A DNA stretch of 64,000 bases from Serratia fonticola (GCF_001006005.1 NZ_CP011254.1:2728001-2792000); one strand, 5' to 3'. Shown: positions 17,657 to 26,733, counted from the first letter of the stretch. Numbers and translations: made by a program. Notes: generated by a model not told the origin, from the letters alone.

Positions 17657-18205
17657 ATGAATAATCGCAAGCATCTGACTCCTTCCGAAGTTGCGCGTCT
17701 GCTAGGAGCTACTCAGCAGGGTAAACACGCTGAACGCGATTACTGTTTGATTTGGATGTGTTTTATCCACGGATGTCGTGTCAGTGAGATCAACCGCTGG
17801 CGCCTTTCCGATATCGATTTGGAGGGCAAAAGCATTTATATCCATCGCCTGAAAAACGGCTTTTCCACCATTCATCCTTTATATGCCAAAGAACATAAAG
17901 CGTTACGCGCCTGGTTAAAAGTCAGACGCACTTATCGAGGTGCCGAAAGCGACTGGTTATTCCTTTCCGAGAAGGGTAATCATCTATCCCGCCAGCGTAT
18001 CTACTGGTTAATGCGTCATTACAGCGAGTTGGCTGGTCTGGAGGTTAACGCCCATCCTCACATGCTGCGACATGGTTGTGGATTCGCGCTGGCAGACCGC
18101 GGGATAGATACTCGATTGATTCAGGATTTTCTTGGGCATAAGAATATTCAGCACACCGTACTTTATACGGCCAGCAATGCGCGGAGATTTAAAGAAGTCT
18201 GGTAA
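17657..18205 (+). CDS. FimB/FimE-type tyrosine recombinase (second)
   Basis: A 182-residue tyrosine recombinase with the full catalytic set: R41 (HGCRVSEI), H135 and R138 (HMLRH), H161 (LGHKN) and Y170 (VLYTASN). It shares long blocks with the first recombinase, so the two arose by duplication. A GAGG site lies upstream of the ATG. Its stop is only 30 bases before the left arm of the candidate invertible element, the position FimE holds in E. coli, where element orientation controls fimE mRNA stability. Confidence 0.92.
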   Translation: MNNRKHLTPSEVARLLGATQQGKHAERDYCLIWMCFIHGCRVSEINRWRLSDIDLEGKSIYIHRLKNGFSTIHPLYAKEHKALRAWLKVRRTYRGAESDWLFLSEKGNHLSRQRIYWLMRHYSELAGLEVNAHPHMLRHGCGFALADRGIDTRLIQDFLGHKNIQHTVLYTASNARRFKEVW

Positions 18206-18235
18206 ACAAAATGTAATAATTTAATTCACCCGGTA

Positions 18236-18253
18236 CACTTTGAACTAAACTGT
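18236..18253 (+). repeat. Left inverted arm of the fim switch
   Basis: CACTTTGAACTAAACTGT. Its reverse complement recurs at 18539-18556 with two mismatches. The word CGGTACACTTT occurs at both arms in direct orientation as well, so each site resembles a recombinase core with two binding half-sites around GAACT. Confidence 0.7.
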
Positions 18254-18538
18254 CACGCACTCTAAGGATTATCTTTTTGCGAGTCAACAAATTTGTTGTG
18301 GCAACATTCCTAATTTTTAAATAATGATTAACATCAGTAAGTTAAGTTGATTTCTGGACAGCTATTCATCATTGCGCTCTCCCCCATAAGTGGCTGTTCA
18401 AGCCCACTCCTGACTGGTCTAAAAAATCCCCCTTGGCATTGAAGATAGTCTTAACGCTTTATGGTTGTTCATTAATTGTTCGCCAGTTGAAGTTTAATGC
18501 TGGTGACTAAGAATTTTCAGCATAAATATTTGGACGGT

Positions 18539-18556
18539 ACACTTTAGTTCAAAATG
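18539..18556 (-). repeat. Right inverted arm of the fim switch
   Basis: Read on the reverse strand this is CATTTTGAACTAAAGTGT, matching the left arm at 16 of 18 positions. It lies 150 bases before the fimA start, leaving room for an untranslated leader outside the switch. Confidence 0.7.
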
Positions 18557-18705
18557 ACTCGTCGGTTAGACAAGGCTTAACGGCCTAGGCAGTTATTTAA
18601 CGGGCGAGGTTATCGCTAGGAACTAAATAAACAGGGAACGACATAAGGCTATGTCAAATAATTTTGCTATGCACATGGGTGCATTACATTAAAGGAAAGT
18701 GTTGT

Positions 18706-19239
18706 ATGAAAAAGAATCTGATTGCTGTTGCCGTATTGGCCTCTTCTGTGTTTGCCGTTACCGCTGCTGCTGCTGCTGATGGTCAAGTGGATTTCGTAGG
18801 TAAAATCACCGACGACGCTTGTGTTGTGACTAACAACCCAGGCAGCCCACTGCAAGTGAATCTGGGTGAAGTCGCTACCACTTCTTTCAACGTGGGTGGC
18901 GTTCCGACTGCGGGTGTTAAATCTTCTGCTACCAATTTCACCATCAAATTGACAGGTTGCCCGGCTGCGGCAACTCAAGCTGCAGTCAAATTTGACGGTA
19001 TCGCTGTGTCTGGTGACAACACCGTTCTGGCACTGGCTGCTGGTGGCGCAACAGGTGTTGGTATTCAGCTGAGCGATGACGCTAACACTGTAGTTCCATT
19101 GTTTACCGCATCTAAAGCATATCCACTGGCTGCGGGTAATAACGATCTGAACTTCGTTGCACGTTATATCTCTACCTCCGCCACCATCACTTCTGGTGTT
19201 GCGAACTCCACCGCTAGCTTCACCCTTAACTACAACTAA
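18706..19239 (+). CDS. fimA: Type 1-like major fimbrial subunit FimA
   Basis: A 177-residue pilin. The signal peptide ends in a run of alanines near residue 24. The mature domain begins DGQVDFVGKITDDACVV and has the usual Cys pair (ITDDAC and KLTGC) and the C-terminal beta-zipper pattern ASFTLNYN needed for chaperone binding. The ATG at 18706 has AAAGGAAAG upstream; an earlier in-frame start at 18664 lacks a site. First gene of the fimbrial operon, expected to be transcribed from the invertible element. Confidence 0.92.
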   Translation: MKKNLIAVAVLASSVFAVTAAAAADGQVDFVGKITDDACVVTNNPGSPLQVNLGEVATTSFNVGGVPTAGVKSSATNFTIKLTGCPAAATQAAVKFDGIAVSGDNTVLALAAGGATGVGIQLSDDANTVVPLFTASKAYPLAAGNNDLNFVARYISTSATITSGVANSTASFTLNYN

Positions 19240-19280
19240 GACTTTACCAATTCGACGTAGAGATTAGTTGTTCTGATTTC

Positions 19281-19305
19281 AGGCCAGCGGTAGTTGAGCT
19301 GGCCT
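19281..19305 (+). terminator. Hairpin after fimA
   Basis: AGGCCAGC (19281-19288) pairs with GCTGGCCT (19298-19305), followed by TTATG. Such hairpins after the major pilin gene usually attenuate read-through or protect fimA mRNA, so that FimA is made in excess over chaperone and usher. Confidence 0.65.
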
Positions 19306-19332
19306 TTATGTCTCATTTCACGGGGTGTTTGT

Positions 19333-20010
19333 ATGAAATTTATTCCTGCCACAGTGCTGACGAGCTTGCTGATGATGAGCTGTGCTGCTCAGGCCGGTGT
19401 GGTTGTGGGCGGTACGCGCCTGATTTATGAAGGCGGTAAAAAGGAGTCTTCACTGAGCGTCAGTAACCCGGACAAGGGGCCGTACCTCATCCAGACTTGG
19501 GTAGAGACCACCGCAGGTGGCGCTGAGAAAGCCCCCTTTGTGGTGACCCCGCCGCTGTTCCGCCTGGATGGCGACCAGAAAAACGTCCTGCGCGTGGTGC
19601 GTGCCGGGGGCAATCTGCCCTCAGATAAAGAATCGTTGTATTGGATGAACATCAAGTCCATCCCCGCAGCCAGCAAAGCTGAAGTCCGCAATACGCTGCA
19701 AATTGCAGTGAAGACGCGCATCAAGCTGATTTACCGCCCGGAGGGCATCAAAGGCACGCCGGAGCAAGTCACAGAGAAACTGACCTGGCAACGCAGTGGT
19801 AATAACCTGCAGGTGACCAACCCGACGCCGTTTTATATGAATTTCTATGAGGTGAAGGTTGCAGGCAAGAAATTGAGCGATGTGACCTATGTGGCTCCGA
19901 TGAGTACGGCAAGCTTTGCACTGCCAACCGGAGTGAGCGGCGGCCCGCTTAGTTGGAAGATTATCAATGACTACGGGGCGGTAAGCAAAGAGCAACTCGC
20001 AGCGTTGTAG
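19333..20010 (+). CDS. Periplasmic fimbrial chaperone (FimC-like)
   Basis: A 225-residue PapD-like chaperone with a signal peptide cut after AQAG or nearby. It has the domain 1 motif VGGTRLIYEGGKKESSLSV with the conserved Arg, the subunit-binding strand QKNVLRVVRAG, the family signature LYWMNIKSIPA and a C-terminal domain with NPTPFYMNF. Start at 19333; a longer frame from 19294 has no ribosome site. It holds fimbrial subunits by donor-strand complementation and delivers them to the usher encoded next. Confidence 0.93.
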   Translation: MKFIPATVLTSLLMMSCAAQAGVVVGGTRLIYEGGKKESSLSVSNPDKGPYLIQTWVETTAGGAEKAPFVVTPPLFRLDGDQKNVLRVVRAGGNLPSDKESLYWMNIKSIPAASKAEVRNTLQIAVKTRIKLIYRPEGIKGTPEQVTEKLTWQRSGNNLQVTNPTPFYMNFYEVKVAGKKLSDVTYVAPMSTASFALPTGVSGGPLSWKIINDYGAVSKEQLAAL

Positions 20011-20111
20011 CAGGTTGCAAGGTATAGCGTTGATTGAATAGGCATCCCCACAGGCCGTGGGGCACAGGACACAGGGGGGGATTTTACCCTGCAGGCAATG
20101 GAGTAAAACGG

Positions 20112-22679
20112 ATGAATAACAATAAAAGCCAGGCCGGGCATTCGCCACGCATCAGCAGGCTGGCTTATTTGATTGCTACCCAGCTAGCATTGATGGGAAC
20201 CCTATCCTTTAGCGTACAGGCGCGTGACTATTTTAACCCTGCACTGCTGCAAATGGATAACCCAAACCAGGGCGCGACAGATTTAACGGTTTTTGAGGAA
20301 GGCATAGGTCAGGCACCAGGCACCTATCGGGTCGATATCTATCTCAATAACGAACAGCAGGACACACGGGATGTGACGTTCAGTATGCAAAAAGGGGCTG
20401 ATGGCAAAGAGCATCTGCAACCTTGTCTGAGCGTAGAGCAACTTAATGCCTTGGGGGTGAAAACCGATTTATTCCCAGGGCTCGGTGATGCCAAGTCACA
20501 ATGCGCCAACATCAGTGCCATTCCCCAGGCCAGCGCCAAGTTCCGTTTCAGCGAACAGCAATTACTGATCAGTATTCCTCAGGCAGCCCTCTCACAGAAA
20601 GCACGTGGTTACGTTCCTGAAAGCCAGTGGGATCAAGGTATTCCGGCATTGCTGCTCAACTACAGCATGAGCGGAGCCAACACTTATGCACGTAATGGTA
20701 ATAACCAAGACAGCAACAGCCAGTTCGTCAACCTGCGGCCAGGTGTCAACCTCGGGGCGTGGCGGTTGCGTAACTACACGACCTGGAGCCGAAGCAGTGA
20801 CGGCCAGGATAAATGGGACACCATCTATACCTATGCCCAGCGTGACATTATCGCGCTGAAAAGTCAGATGACGCTGGGGGATAGCAGTTCACCTTCGGAC
20901 GTGTTCGACAGCGTACCGTTCCGTGGTGGGCAGTTGGCCTCGGACGACGAAATGATACCGGACAGCCTGAAGGGCTATGCGCCAATGGTACGGGGTATTG
21001 CACGAACCAATGCGCAGGTGACTATCCGCCAGAACGGTTATGTGATTTACCAGACCTACGTGGCGCCAGGTGCGTTTGAAATCAATGACATGTTCCCTAC
21101 CGGGGGCAGCGGTGACCTGCTGGTGACCATTAGGGAAGCCGACGGTAGCCAACAGCAGATGGTGGTGCCGTTTGCCTCGCTGCCCGTGCTGCAGCGTCAA
21201 GGTCGTTTGAAGTACTCAGTCACCAGCGGGCAGTACCGTTCTTATGACAACAGCATAGACAAGACCCTGTTTAGCCAGGGTACAGCGATTTATGGTCTGT
21301 CCAATGGCTTTACTGCCTACGGCGGTGGCCAGTTTGCCAGTAAGTACCAGTCTGTGGCCTTGGGGCTGGGCAAGAACATGGGTGACATCGGTGCCATATC
21401 GGCAGACGTGACCCAGGCATGGTCTACGATGCAAGACCAACCTAAAACCGATGGCCAATCATGGCGAGTTCGTTACAGCAAGAACCTGATACAGACGGGT
21501 ACCAACTTCTCGATTGCCGGATACCGTTACTCAACCGCGGGCTACTACAGTTTGCAGGAAGTATTGGACACCTACCGTGACGGTAGTAGTTACCGGCTCA
21601 CCGACCGCAAGCGCAACCGCAGCGAGTTGACCATCAGCCAGAACCTGGGAGATGCGGCGGGAACCCTGTCATTAAACTGGGTCAGCGAAGACTACTGGAA
21701 CAGCGATCGTACCTTACGCTCGATTGGTGTCGGCTATAACAACAGCTGGAACGGTATCAGCTACGGGTTGAGCTACAGCTATAACGAAAACTCGACGGCC
21801 AGTGGCAACAGCAGTGGCGCCATTTATGACCGCGATCAGATCTTTGCGCTTAACGTCAGCATGCCGCTGGATCGTTGGTTGAGCAGGACTTATGCCAGCT
21901 ACAACCTGAATACCAGCCAGAAGGGGTCCACTAACAACTCTGTCGGCCTGAACGGTACGGCGTTAGCGGACAACAACCTGAGTTGGGGCGTACAGCAAAG
22001 CTATGGCAACAAGGGCATCGGCAACGGCGGCAACCTGAATGCCGACTATCGCGGTACCTATGGGGAAGTGTTGGCGGGTTATGCCTACGATCGCAACAGT
22101 CAACGACTGAACTACGGCCTGCAGGGCGGCATTATAGCGCACCAGGACGGGGTGACCTTCGGTCAGCCGTTGGGGGAAACCATTGCGCTGGTGAAAGCAC
22201 CAGGAGCCGGTGGCACGGGGGTTAACAACCAGACCGGGGTTAAAACCGACTGGCGTGGTTATGCCATCGTGCCGTACGTCAGCCCTTATCGCAAGAATCA
22301 GGTGCAGTTGAACACCGAGACTATGGCGGATGACGTAGAGGTGGAGTTGACCTCTCAGAACGTGGTGCCAACCCGCGGTGCTGTAGTTCGAGCCAGCTTC
22401 CAGGCTAACGTGGGCCAGCGAATACTGATGACTCTGTTACGCCAGGGTGGCGCACCGGTACCGTTCGGTGCCACAGTGAGCGATCCGGCACAGAAAACTG
22501 CACAGGGATTTATCGTCGGGGACGGTGGCCAGGTTTATCTGACCGGTATGGCAGACAGCGGCAGCCTGAATGTGAAGTGGGGCAGCGGTTCAGACCAACA
22601 GTGTCAGGTGAGTTACTCACTGACAAAACAGACAACGGAAAGTGCTGGCATTCAGATGCTGAATGCGCAGTGCCGGTAA
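20112..22679 (+). CDS. Outer-membrane fimbrial usher (FimD-like)
   Basis: An 855-residue usher. The mature N-terminal domain begins RDYFNPALLQMDNPNQGATDL, followed by the 24-strand barrel with the plug insertion (region PMVRGIARTNAQVTIRQNG) and two C-terminal domains, the last with the conserved Cys near QQCQVSY. The start was placed at ATG 20112, preceded by GGAG; an upstream in-frame TTG is not needed. It secretes and polymerises subunits delivered by the chaperone. The gene order matches fimC-fimD. Confidence 0.94.
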   Translation: MNNNKSQAGHSPRISRLAYLIATQLALMGTLSFSVQARDYFNPALLQMDNPNQGATDLTVFEEGIGQAPGTYRVDIYLNNEQQDTRDVTFSMQKGADGKEHLQPCLSVEQLNALGVKTDLFPGLGDAKSQCANISAIPQASAKFRFSEQQLLISIPQAALSQKARGYVPESQWDQGIPALLLNYSMSGANTYARNGNNQDSNSQFVNLRPGVNLGAWRLRNYTTWSRSSDGQDKWDTIYTYAQRDIIALKSQMTLGDSSSPSDVFDSVPFRGGQLASDDEMIPDSLKGYAPMVRGIARTNAQVTIRQNGYVIYQTYVAPGAFEINDMFPTGGSGDLLVTIREADGSQQQMVVPFASLPVLQRQGRLKYSVTSGQYRSYDNSIDKTLFSQGTAIYGLSNGFTAYGGGQFASKYQSVALGLGKNMGDIGAISADVTQAWSTMQDQPKTDGQSWRVRYSKNLIQTGTNFSIAGYRYSTAGYYSLQEVLDTYRDGSSYRLTDRKRNRSELTISQNLGDAAGTLSLNWVSEDYWNSDRTLRSIGVGYNNSWNGISYGLSYSYNENSTASGNSSGAIYDRDQIFALNVSMPLDRWLSRTYASYNLNTSQKGSTNNSVGLNGTALADNNLSWGVQQSYGNKGIGNGGNLNADYRGTYGEVLAGYAYDRNSQRLNYGLQGGIIAHQDGVTFGQPLGETIALVKAPGAGGTGVNNQTGVKTDWRGYAIVPYVSPYRKNQVQLNTETMADDVEVELTSQNVVPTRGAVVRASFQANVGQRILMTLLRQGGAPVPFGATVSDPAQKTAQGFIVGDGGQVYLTGMADSGSLNVKWGSGSDQQCQVSYSLTKQTTESAGIQMLNAQCR

Positions 22680-22685
22680 GGAACG

Positions 22686-23717
22686 ATGATGAAGTTAATC
22701 AGGTTAGTTAAATTAACATTGGGCGGCCTGCTGTGCCTGTTTTCCGTATCAAGCTTTGCGGCAACCGGGTGGTGTACCACGGTAGGTGGCACGAAGATAT
22801 ATAACTTCCCCTTTGTCAAACAGTTCGAAAATCCAGGGGATAACTCGGCTGGCATGTATTATAAGCAGACCTATCAGTGGAATTTAGGTGGTGATTATGC
22901 TGCCAATTGTGATTGTACAGACTCGCCCATAACCTTCTATAAGGCAGAGGTGCCCAGCAATCTGACCTTTACAAGGGACTATGATGGCTTACATTTTTAT
23001 TCAATAAATAGATATTTGGAAGTTGCCACTGAATTGTGGGTCGGAGGGGGTAAGCAGGAAAATATTGCTACCCCATTCGCTAGCGTAAGCAACCTGTATC
23101 CCAGCGCTTGCAAGGGTATGACCAACTGGACGTCCGGTAGTAGTGGTTTTGTGTCTTTGTACTTTACCAGGCCATTTGTGGGGCAGGTCGTCATCCCAAA
23201 CACTAAGATCCTGGACCTTTATGGTTCAAAAGTCGATAAGTCATTTGGTGGGGTGCCGATGTCATCTATCTATATGAGCGGATCGGTAACGGTACCACAA
23301 TCTTGTGAAATTAATGCCGGGCAGGTCATTAATGTCAATTTCGATAATATCATGTCAAATGACATCAAAACCAAGGGTGACATTGCCAATGGGTTTACCC
23401 CCAAAGTCGTTAATATGACGCTGGCCTGTAACAATATTTCTAACGGTGTTGTCGTCAGCTTATCCTTTAGTGGAGAGCCCGCGAGTGGAGATCCAACCGC
23501 ATTGAAGTCCTACGATAATACTGATATCGGGGTCCGGGTACGCGACGCAAACAATAATATCGTGTCGCCGGTCAATGGAAATCTGCCCGTCACCTTCGAC
23601 TATTCTGCACAAACTGGTACCAGTTCTATGACGCTGGCACCAATGAACGTGACGGGTAATACCCCGGCGCTGGGACGGTTTAATGCCGTGGCCACCATTA
23701 ATGCCGAAATTAACTAG
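22686..23717 (+). CDS. Two-domain fimbrial tip adhesin (FimH-like position)
   Basis: A 343-residue exported protein with a signal peptide cut near SSFAA. The N-terminal half (about 25-190) has several Cys and aromatic residues, as lectin-type adhesin domains do, but no clear FimH mannose-pocket motif. The C-terminal half (about 195-343) is a pilin domain with Cys in SVTVPQSCEINAG and the end motif RFNAVATINAEIN. The length and order after the usher indicate the tip adhesin. The ligand is not predictable; mannose binding should not be assumed. Confidence 0.82.
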   Translation: MMKLIRLVKLTLGGLLCLFSVSSFAATGWCTTVGGTKIYNFPFVKQFENPGDNSAGMYYKQTYQWNLGGDYAANCDCTDSPITFYKAEVPSNLTFTRDYDGLHFYSINRYLEVATELWVGGGKQENIATPFASVSNLYPSACKGMTNWTSGSSGFVSLYFTRPFVGQVVIPNTKILDLYGSKVDKSFGGVPMSSIYMSGSVTVPQSCEINAGQVINVNFDNIMSNDIKTKGDIANGFTPKVVNMTLACNNISNGVVVSLSFSGEPASGDPTALKSYDNTDIGVRVRDANNNIVSPVNGNLPVTFDYSAQTGTSSMTLAPMNVTGNTPALGRFNAVATINAEIN

Positions 23718-23738
23718 GTTTTTTTAACTCAAGGAAAT

Positions 23739-23759
23739 CAGGCAGGAATTCCCTGCCTG
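23739..23759 (+). terminator. Hairpin after the adhesin gene
   Basis: CAGGCAGG (23739-23746) and CCTGCCTG (23752-23759) form a perfect eight-base stem around AATTC. It lies 30 bases before the last subunit gene, so it may set the level of read-through. Confidence 0.6.
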
Positions 23760-23789
23760 GAATATAGACGGGAACAGTAAGGAAACATC

Positions 23790-24317
23790 ATGAAAAAACA
23801 AACTCAACGTACGCTGCTGGCCTTATTGGTTTTGGGGGCCGGTGTTAATCAAGTAGTGGCAGCTCCAACTCAAGTTAATATTACCGGCGTTGTAGTGGCT
23901 TCGCCCTGCACGGTAGATACCACCAACTCAGACTTGAACGTCAATCTGGGGACCAGTATTCAGGCGAAGGACCTGGCGACGGCAGGAAACACCTCCACGG
24001 CGGTGCCATTCAAGCTGGTAGTGAAGGACTGTCCGACGACAACCAGCAAAGTTACCGCCTCGTTTAGCGGTACGGCGGATACCGCGGCTGGCGGGCGTTA
24101 CGCGACGACTAGCGGTACGGGGATGGCAGATAACGTGGCGGTAGAAGTGGCGCAAGATGTGTCCCCGTATACCTTGCAAAACCCGGGGTCTACCATGGAA
24201 ACGACAGTGGTAGGAACCACGGCCACATTCGCATTGAGAGCCAGTGCTTATGCCAAAGGGGTGGTTACGCCGGGTAATATTGCTTCGGTAATGTCAGTCG
24301 ACTTTACCTATAACTGA
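23790..24317 (+). CDS. Fimbrial subunit (FimA family, minor or second pilin)
   Basis: A 175-residue pilin with signal peptide and mature start APTQVNITGVVVASPC. It has the standard Cys pair (ASPC and VKDC) and a typical C-terminus (SVDFTYN). A strong site AAGGAA precedes the ATG. Its place after the adhesin is unusual for a major subunit and suggests a minor, adaptor or alternative pilin. Its sequence is closer to a full-length pilin than to a short adaptor such as FimG. Confidence 0.87.
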   Translation: MKKQTQRTLLALLVLGAGVNQVVAAPTQVNITGVVVASPCTVDTTNSDLNVNLGTSIQAKDLATAGNTSTAVPFKLVVKDCPTTTSKVTASFSGTADTAAGGRYATTSGTGMADNVAVEVAQDVSPYTLQNPGSTMETTVVGTTATFALRASAYAKGVVTPGNIASVMSVDFTYN

Positions 24318-24421
24318 TGAGCCAAGTCAGTTATCGCGGCGGGTAAAACACGGTCAAGTTTAGACGGCCGGCGTTGGTTTCCCTGGCCGCTGTGTGTATT
24401 GGCGTAGCAAGCTTTAACATC

Positions 24422-24446
24422 GGCACCCAAGTCTATTTTGGGTGCC
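24422..24446 (+). terminator. Hairpin at the end of the fim structural genes
   Basis: GGCACCCAA (24422-24430) and TTGGGTGCC (24438-24446) form a perfect nine-base stem with a seven-base loop, 105 bases after the last pilin gene and 47 before the first LuxR regulator. No T run follows. Confidence 0.6.
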
Positions 24447-24492
24447 AGCACCTATCAGGACAAGCTGAGTCATTAATAACGGAACTATTATC

Positions 24493-25185
24493 ATGATGAC
24501 ATCAACCGTATGGAACAACACACCCCTACCGAAAATGCAGACGGCATGCCGCATCGACCGGGTATTGCTCATGGATGCTTGCCCGATAACGCGTGCCGGG
24601 ATCTGCTCTGCATTCCAGCCACCACAGTTTCAGGTCATGGATTGTGTGCACGTAGAAAAGGTGTGCGATCTGCCAGTGGCGATGCAGCAAGGCAAGGTGG
24701 ATGTAGTGATCACCGAGCTGTGTGGCGAAGGTGAATCGGTATTGGAGGGGCTGCGAATGATTAGCCATTTACGTCAGTACTGGGCACGGGTGCCGCTTAT
24801 CGTTGCCACCTCTTTGCAGGAACCGCACCTGCTTGCACAGTTGAGAACGTTGAGGGTCAGCGGTATCTACCTTAAACAGGATCCCTTGTCATCACTGACA
24901 CAAGGCGTCCTCTGCGCGATGGCGGGTTTGTCCAGTCTTAGCCCGTCAGCGGTGAACCTGATTGGCAATGGCGCGCCGTCATTATCGCTAACCGGACGTG
25001 AGATGGACGTACTGGAGTGCCTGTTTGCTGGCAGAACCGTGACCGACACGGCGCGGGTGCTAGCTCGGGATGTGCGCACCATCAGCACCCATAAACGCCG
25101 TGCCATGATTAAGCTCGGCTTCCATAGTGATAGCGATCTCTATACTCGTGGAGATTATCTAGCGCGTAATGGATTACTGATCTAG
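24493..25185 (+). CDS. LuxR-family transcriptional regulator 1
   Basis: A 230-residue protein with an N-terminal receiver-like domain (residues 20-150, with LLMDACPITRAGI) and a C-terminal LuxR/FixJ helix-turn-helix (about 165-225; SLTGREMDVLECLFAGRT, then RDVRTISTHKRRAMIKLG). The receiver lacks the clear acidic pocket of a phosphorylated response regulator, so it may be a pseudo-receiver, as in FimZ/EcpR-type fimbrial regulators. First of three related regulators in tandem downstream of the fimbrial genes. Confidence 0.85.
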   Translation: MMTSTVWNNTPLPKMQTACRIDRVLLMDACPITRAGICSAFQPPQFQVMDCVHVEKVCDLPVAMQQGKVDVVITELCGEGESVLEGLRMISHLRQYWARVPLIVATSLQEPHLLAQLRTLRVSGIYLKQDPLSSLTQGVLCAMAGLSSLSPSAVNLIGNGAPSLSLTGREMDVLECLFAGRTVTDTARVLARDVRTISTHKRRAMIKLGFHSDSDLYTRGDYLARNGLLI

Positions 25186-25194
25186 GAGTCGCTC

Positions 25195-25896
25195 ATGAAT
25201 ACGCCTTTATCGGTTGTCAAATTAGCCGTTGTTGCCCCTATACCCTTGCTTCAGGCAGGGATGGCACATTTTATTCAGAACCTTGATCCCCCTATGCATC
25301 TGGTGGTGATGGTCTCTTCGCTTGAGCAATTGCTGGCGCAATGGGCGCCGCCACAAATTGACCTGTTGGCGGTGGTGCTCAGTGGCTCGCCGCAGGAGAT
25401 TGCTCGCGACACGCAACAGTTGCTGATGCTCTCTGAACGTGCGCCCGCGCTGCGCATTGTGGTGTGCACCTATTGCCGGGACATTGCGTTGTTGACGCGT
25501 TTGAATCTCCGGCCGCACATCAGCCTGCTTGCCCGCCAGGAGTCGCAGGAGCAGACTCGCCGTGATATGGCACAGGCGCTGACCGGTGCCAAGGTTTGTA
25601 GCCCCAGTATGGCAATGTACCTGCTGCACAGTGCCACTCCTGCGCAAGTGCAGGACAGTTTGGTGGTGTTGACGCAGGCGGAACATAAGGTACTGGAGTA
25701 CTTGCAGCAAGGAATGAGCGTTTCTGACGTGGCTGATTTACTGCATCGCAGTGTTAAAACCATCAGCGCACATAAGTGCAATAGCATGCGCAAGTTGGGG
25801 GTTCGCAATGACGCGGAACTATTCCAGCATTTACGCAGTCAGGTCACTGACACACCCTACAATACGCCGAATTCCCCCTGGTATGTCACGACATGA
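25195..25896 (+). CDS. LuxR-family transcriptional regulator 2
   Basis: A 233-residue paralogue of the preceding gene, nine bases downstream. The N-terminal receiver-like domain is degenerate; the C-terminal helix-turn-helix contains LTQAEHKVLEYLQQGMSV and RSVKTISAHKCNSMRKLG. Its stop overlaps the start of the third regulator by four bases, so the three are one translation-coupled unit. Likely involved in fimbrial gene control by position only. Confidence 0.85.
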   Translation: MNTPLSVVKLAVVAPIPLLQAGMAHFIQNLDPPMHLVVMVSSLEQLLAQWAPPQIDLLAVVLSGSPQEIARDTQQLLMLSERAPALRIVVCTYCRDIALLTRLNLRPHISLLARQESQEQTRRDMAQALTGAKVCSPSMAMYLLHSATPAQVQDSLVVLTQAEHKVLEYLQQGMSVSDVADLLHRSVKTISAHKCNSMRKLGVRNDAELFQHLRSQVTDTPYNTPNSPWYVTT

Positions 25897-26576
25897 TTAA
25901 CCAGAAGCGGTACCGCGTGGCAGTAGTTTCACCGTGCCGTTTCTTTCAGGCTGGGATTTGGGCGTTGCTCAACACCCATTCGCTATCGCGGGTCTGGCAC
26001 TGCCAGAAAGCCGCTGAAGCACAATGGTATCTGGATGAACAGCCGGTGGATGTGCTGGTGATGTCATTGCACGTTGGGCAACAGGCAGACTTATTGCTAG
26101 CCTTGCGCTTTATTCAGCAGGCGCGTATCTCTTTTCCCGGCGTCGCGCTGATGGTTATTCTGGATGACCCCATTCCTTATCTGGTGACTCGGTTGCGCCG
26201 TCTGGGGGTGAGACATATCGTGGATCTGGGGCAACCGTTAGTCTTATGGCATGCGCAATTGCGTCAGATTCTGTTGGGGGAGGATAGCCGGGCTGGCTGC
26301 ACTTTACCGGGGTGTGATGAGGAAACGTTGTCTATGGGTGAGCGGCAAGTGGTCGAGTACCTGATACAGGGGATGACTCCCGCCGAAATTGCCGCGCTGA
26401 CGAAGCGCAGTATCAAAACCATCTCCACACAGAAGGGCATAGCCATGCACAAGCTGGGGATCCGCCACTATGCCCAACTGATCGCGATACAAAGCGTCTT
26501 TACCGACAGTTGGCTGCCCCATGACGGAGTCCAGATGGTTGGGGAACTGACCCCAAGCCTTTGGTATTATTGCTGA
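25893..26576 (+). CDS. LuxR-family transcriptional regulator 3
   Basis: A 227-residue paralogue. The N-terminal region begins YRVAVVSPCRFFQAGI, like regulators 1 and 2; the C-terminal helix-turn-helix contains LSMGERQVVEYLIQGMTP and RSIKTISTQKGIAMHKLG. It is convergent with a LysR gene. The three regulators differ mainly in the N-terminal halves, suggesting different inputs. Confidence 0.85.
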   Translation: MINQKRYRVAVVSPCRFFQAGIWALLNTHSLSRVWHCQKAAEAQWYLDEQPVDVLVMSLHVGQQADLLLALRFIQQARISFPGVALMVILDDPIPYLVTRLRRLGVRHIVDLGQPLVLWHAQLRQILLGEDSRAGCTLPGCDEETLSMGERQVVEYLIQGMTPAEIAALTKRSIKTISTQKGIAMHKLGIRHYAQLIAIQSVFTDSWLPHDGVQMVGELTPSLWYYC

Positions 26577-26733
26577 ATTTATCAACCCGAAAGGTGGATG
26601 ACTGGTTTAGACCCTATTATCACCGTAGGCGATCCTCATATAGTATCAATGGTAGAGAAGGATAGGGTGTTTGATAATTACGGTATTGTCTCTGGTATAA
26701 GCAAGGATTTTGCGTAATAAACCTAGGGAACCG

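Larger units (their letters stand above)
18236..18556. promoter_or_regulatory. Candidate fimS-like invertible promoter element
   Basis: The segment is bounded by inverted arms at 18236-18253 and 18539-18556 that match at 16 of 18 positions. The cores GAACT (18242-18246) and AGTTC (18546-18550) are exact reverse complements, 304 bases apart, close to the 314-bp fimS of E. coli. It lies between the second recombinase and fimA, just where an ON/OFF switch is expected. The promoter inside could not be placed with confidence, so the present orientation (ON or OFF) is unknown. Inferred from position, size and repeat structure. Confidence 0.72.

Noticed and set aside
16639..18205. Recombinases as integrases of a genomic island
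   Set aside because: They are short catalytic-domain-only FimB/FimE types next to fimA, not phage-type integrases, and no att sites or tRNA are nearby.
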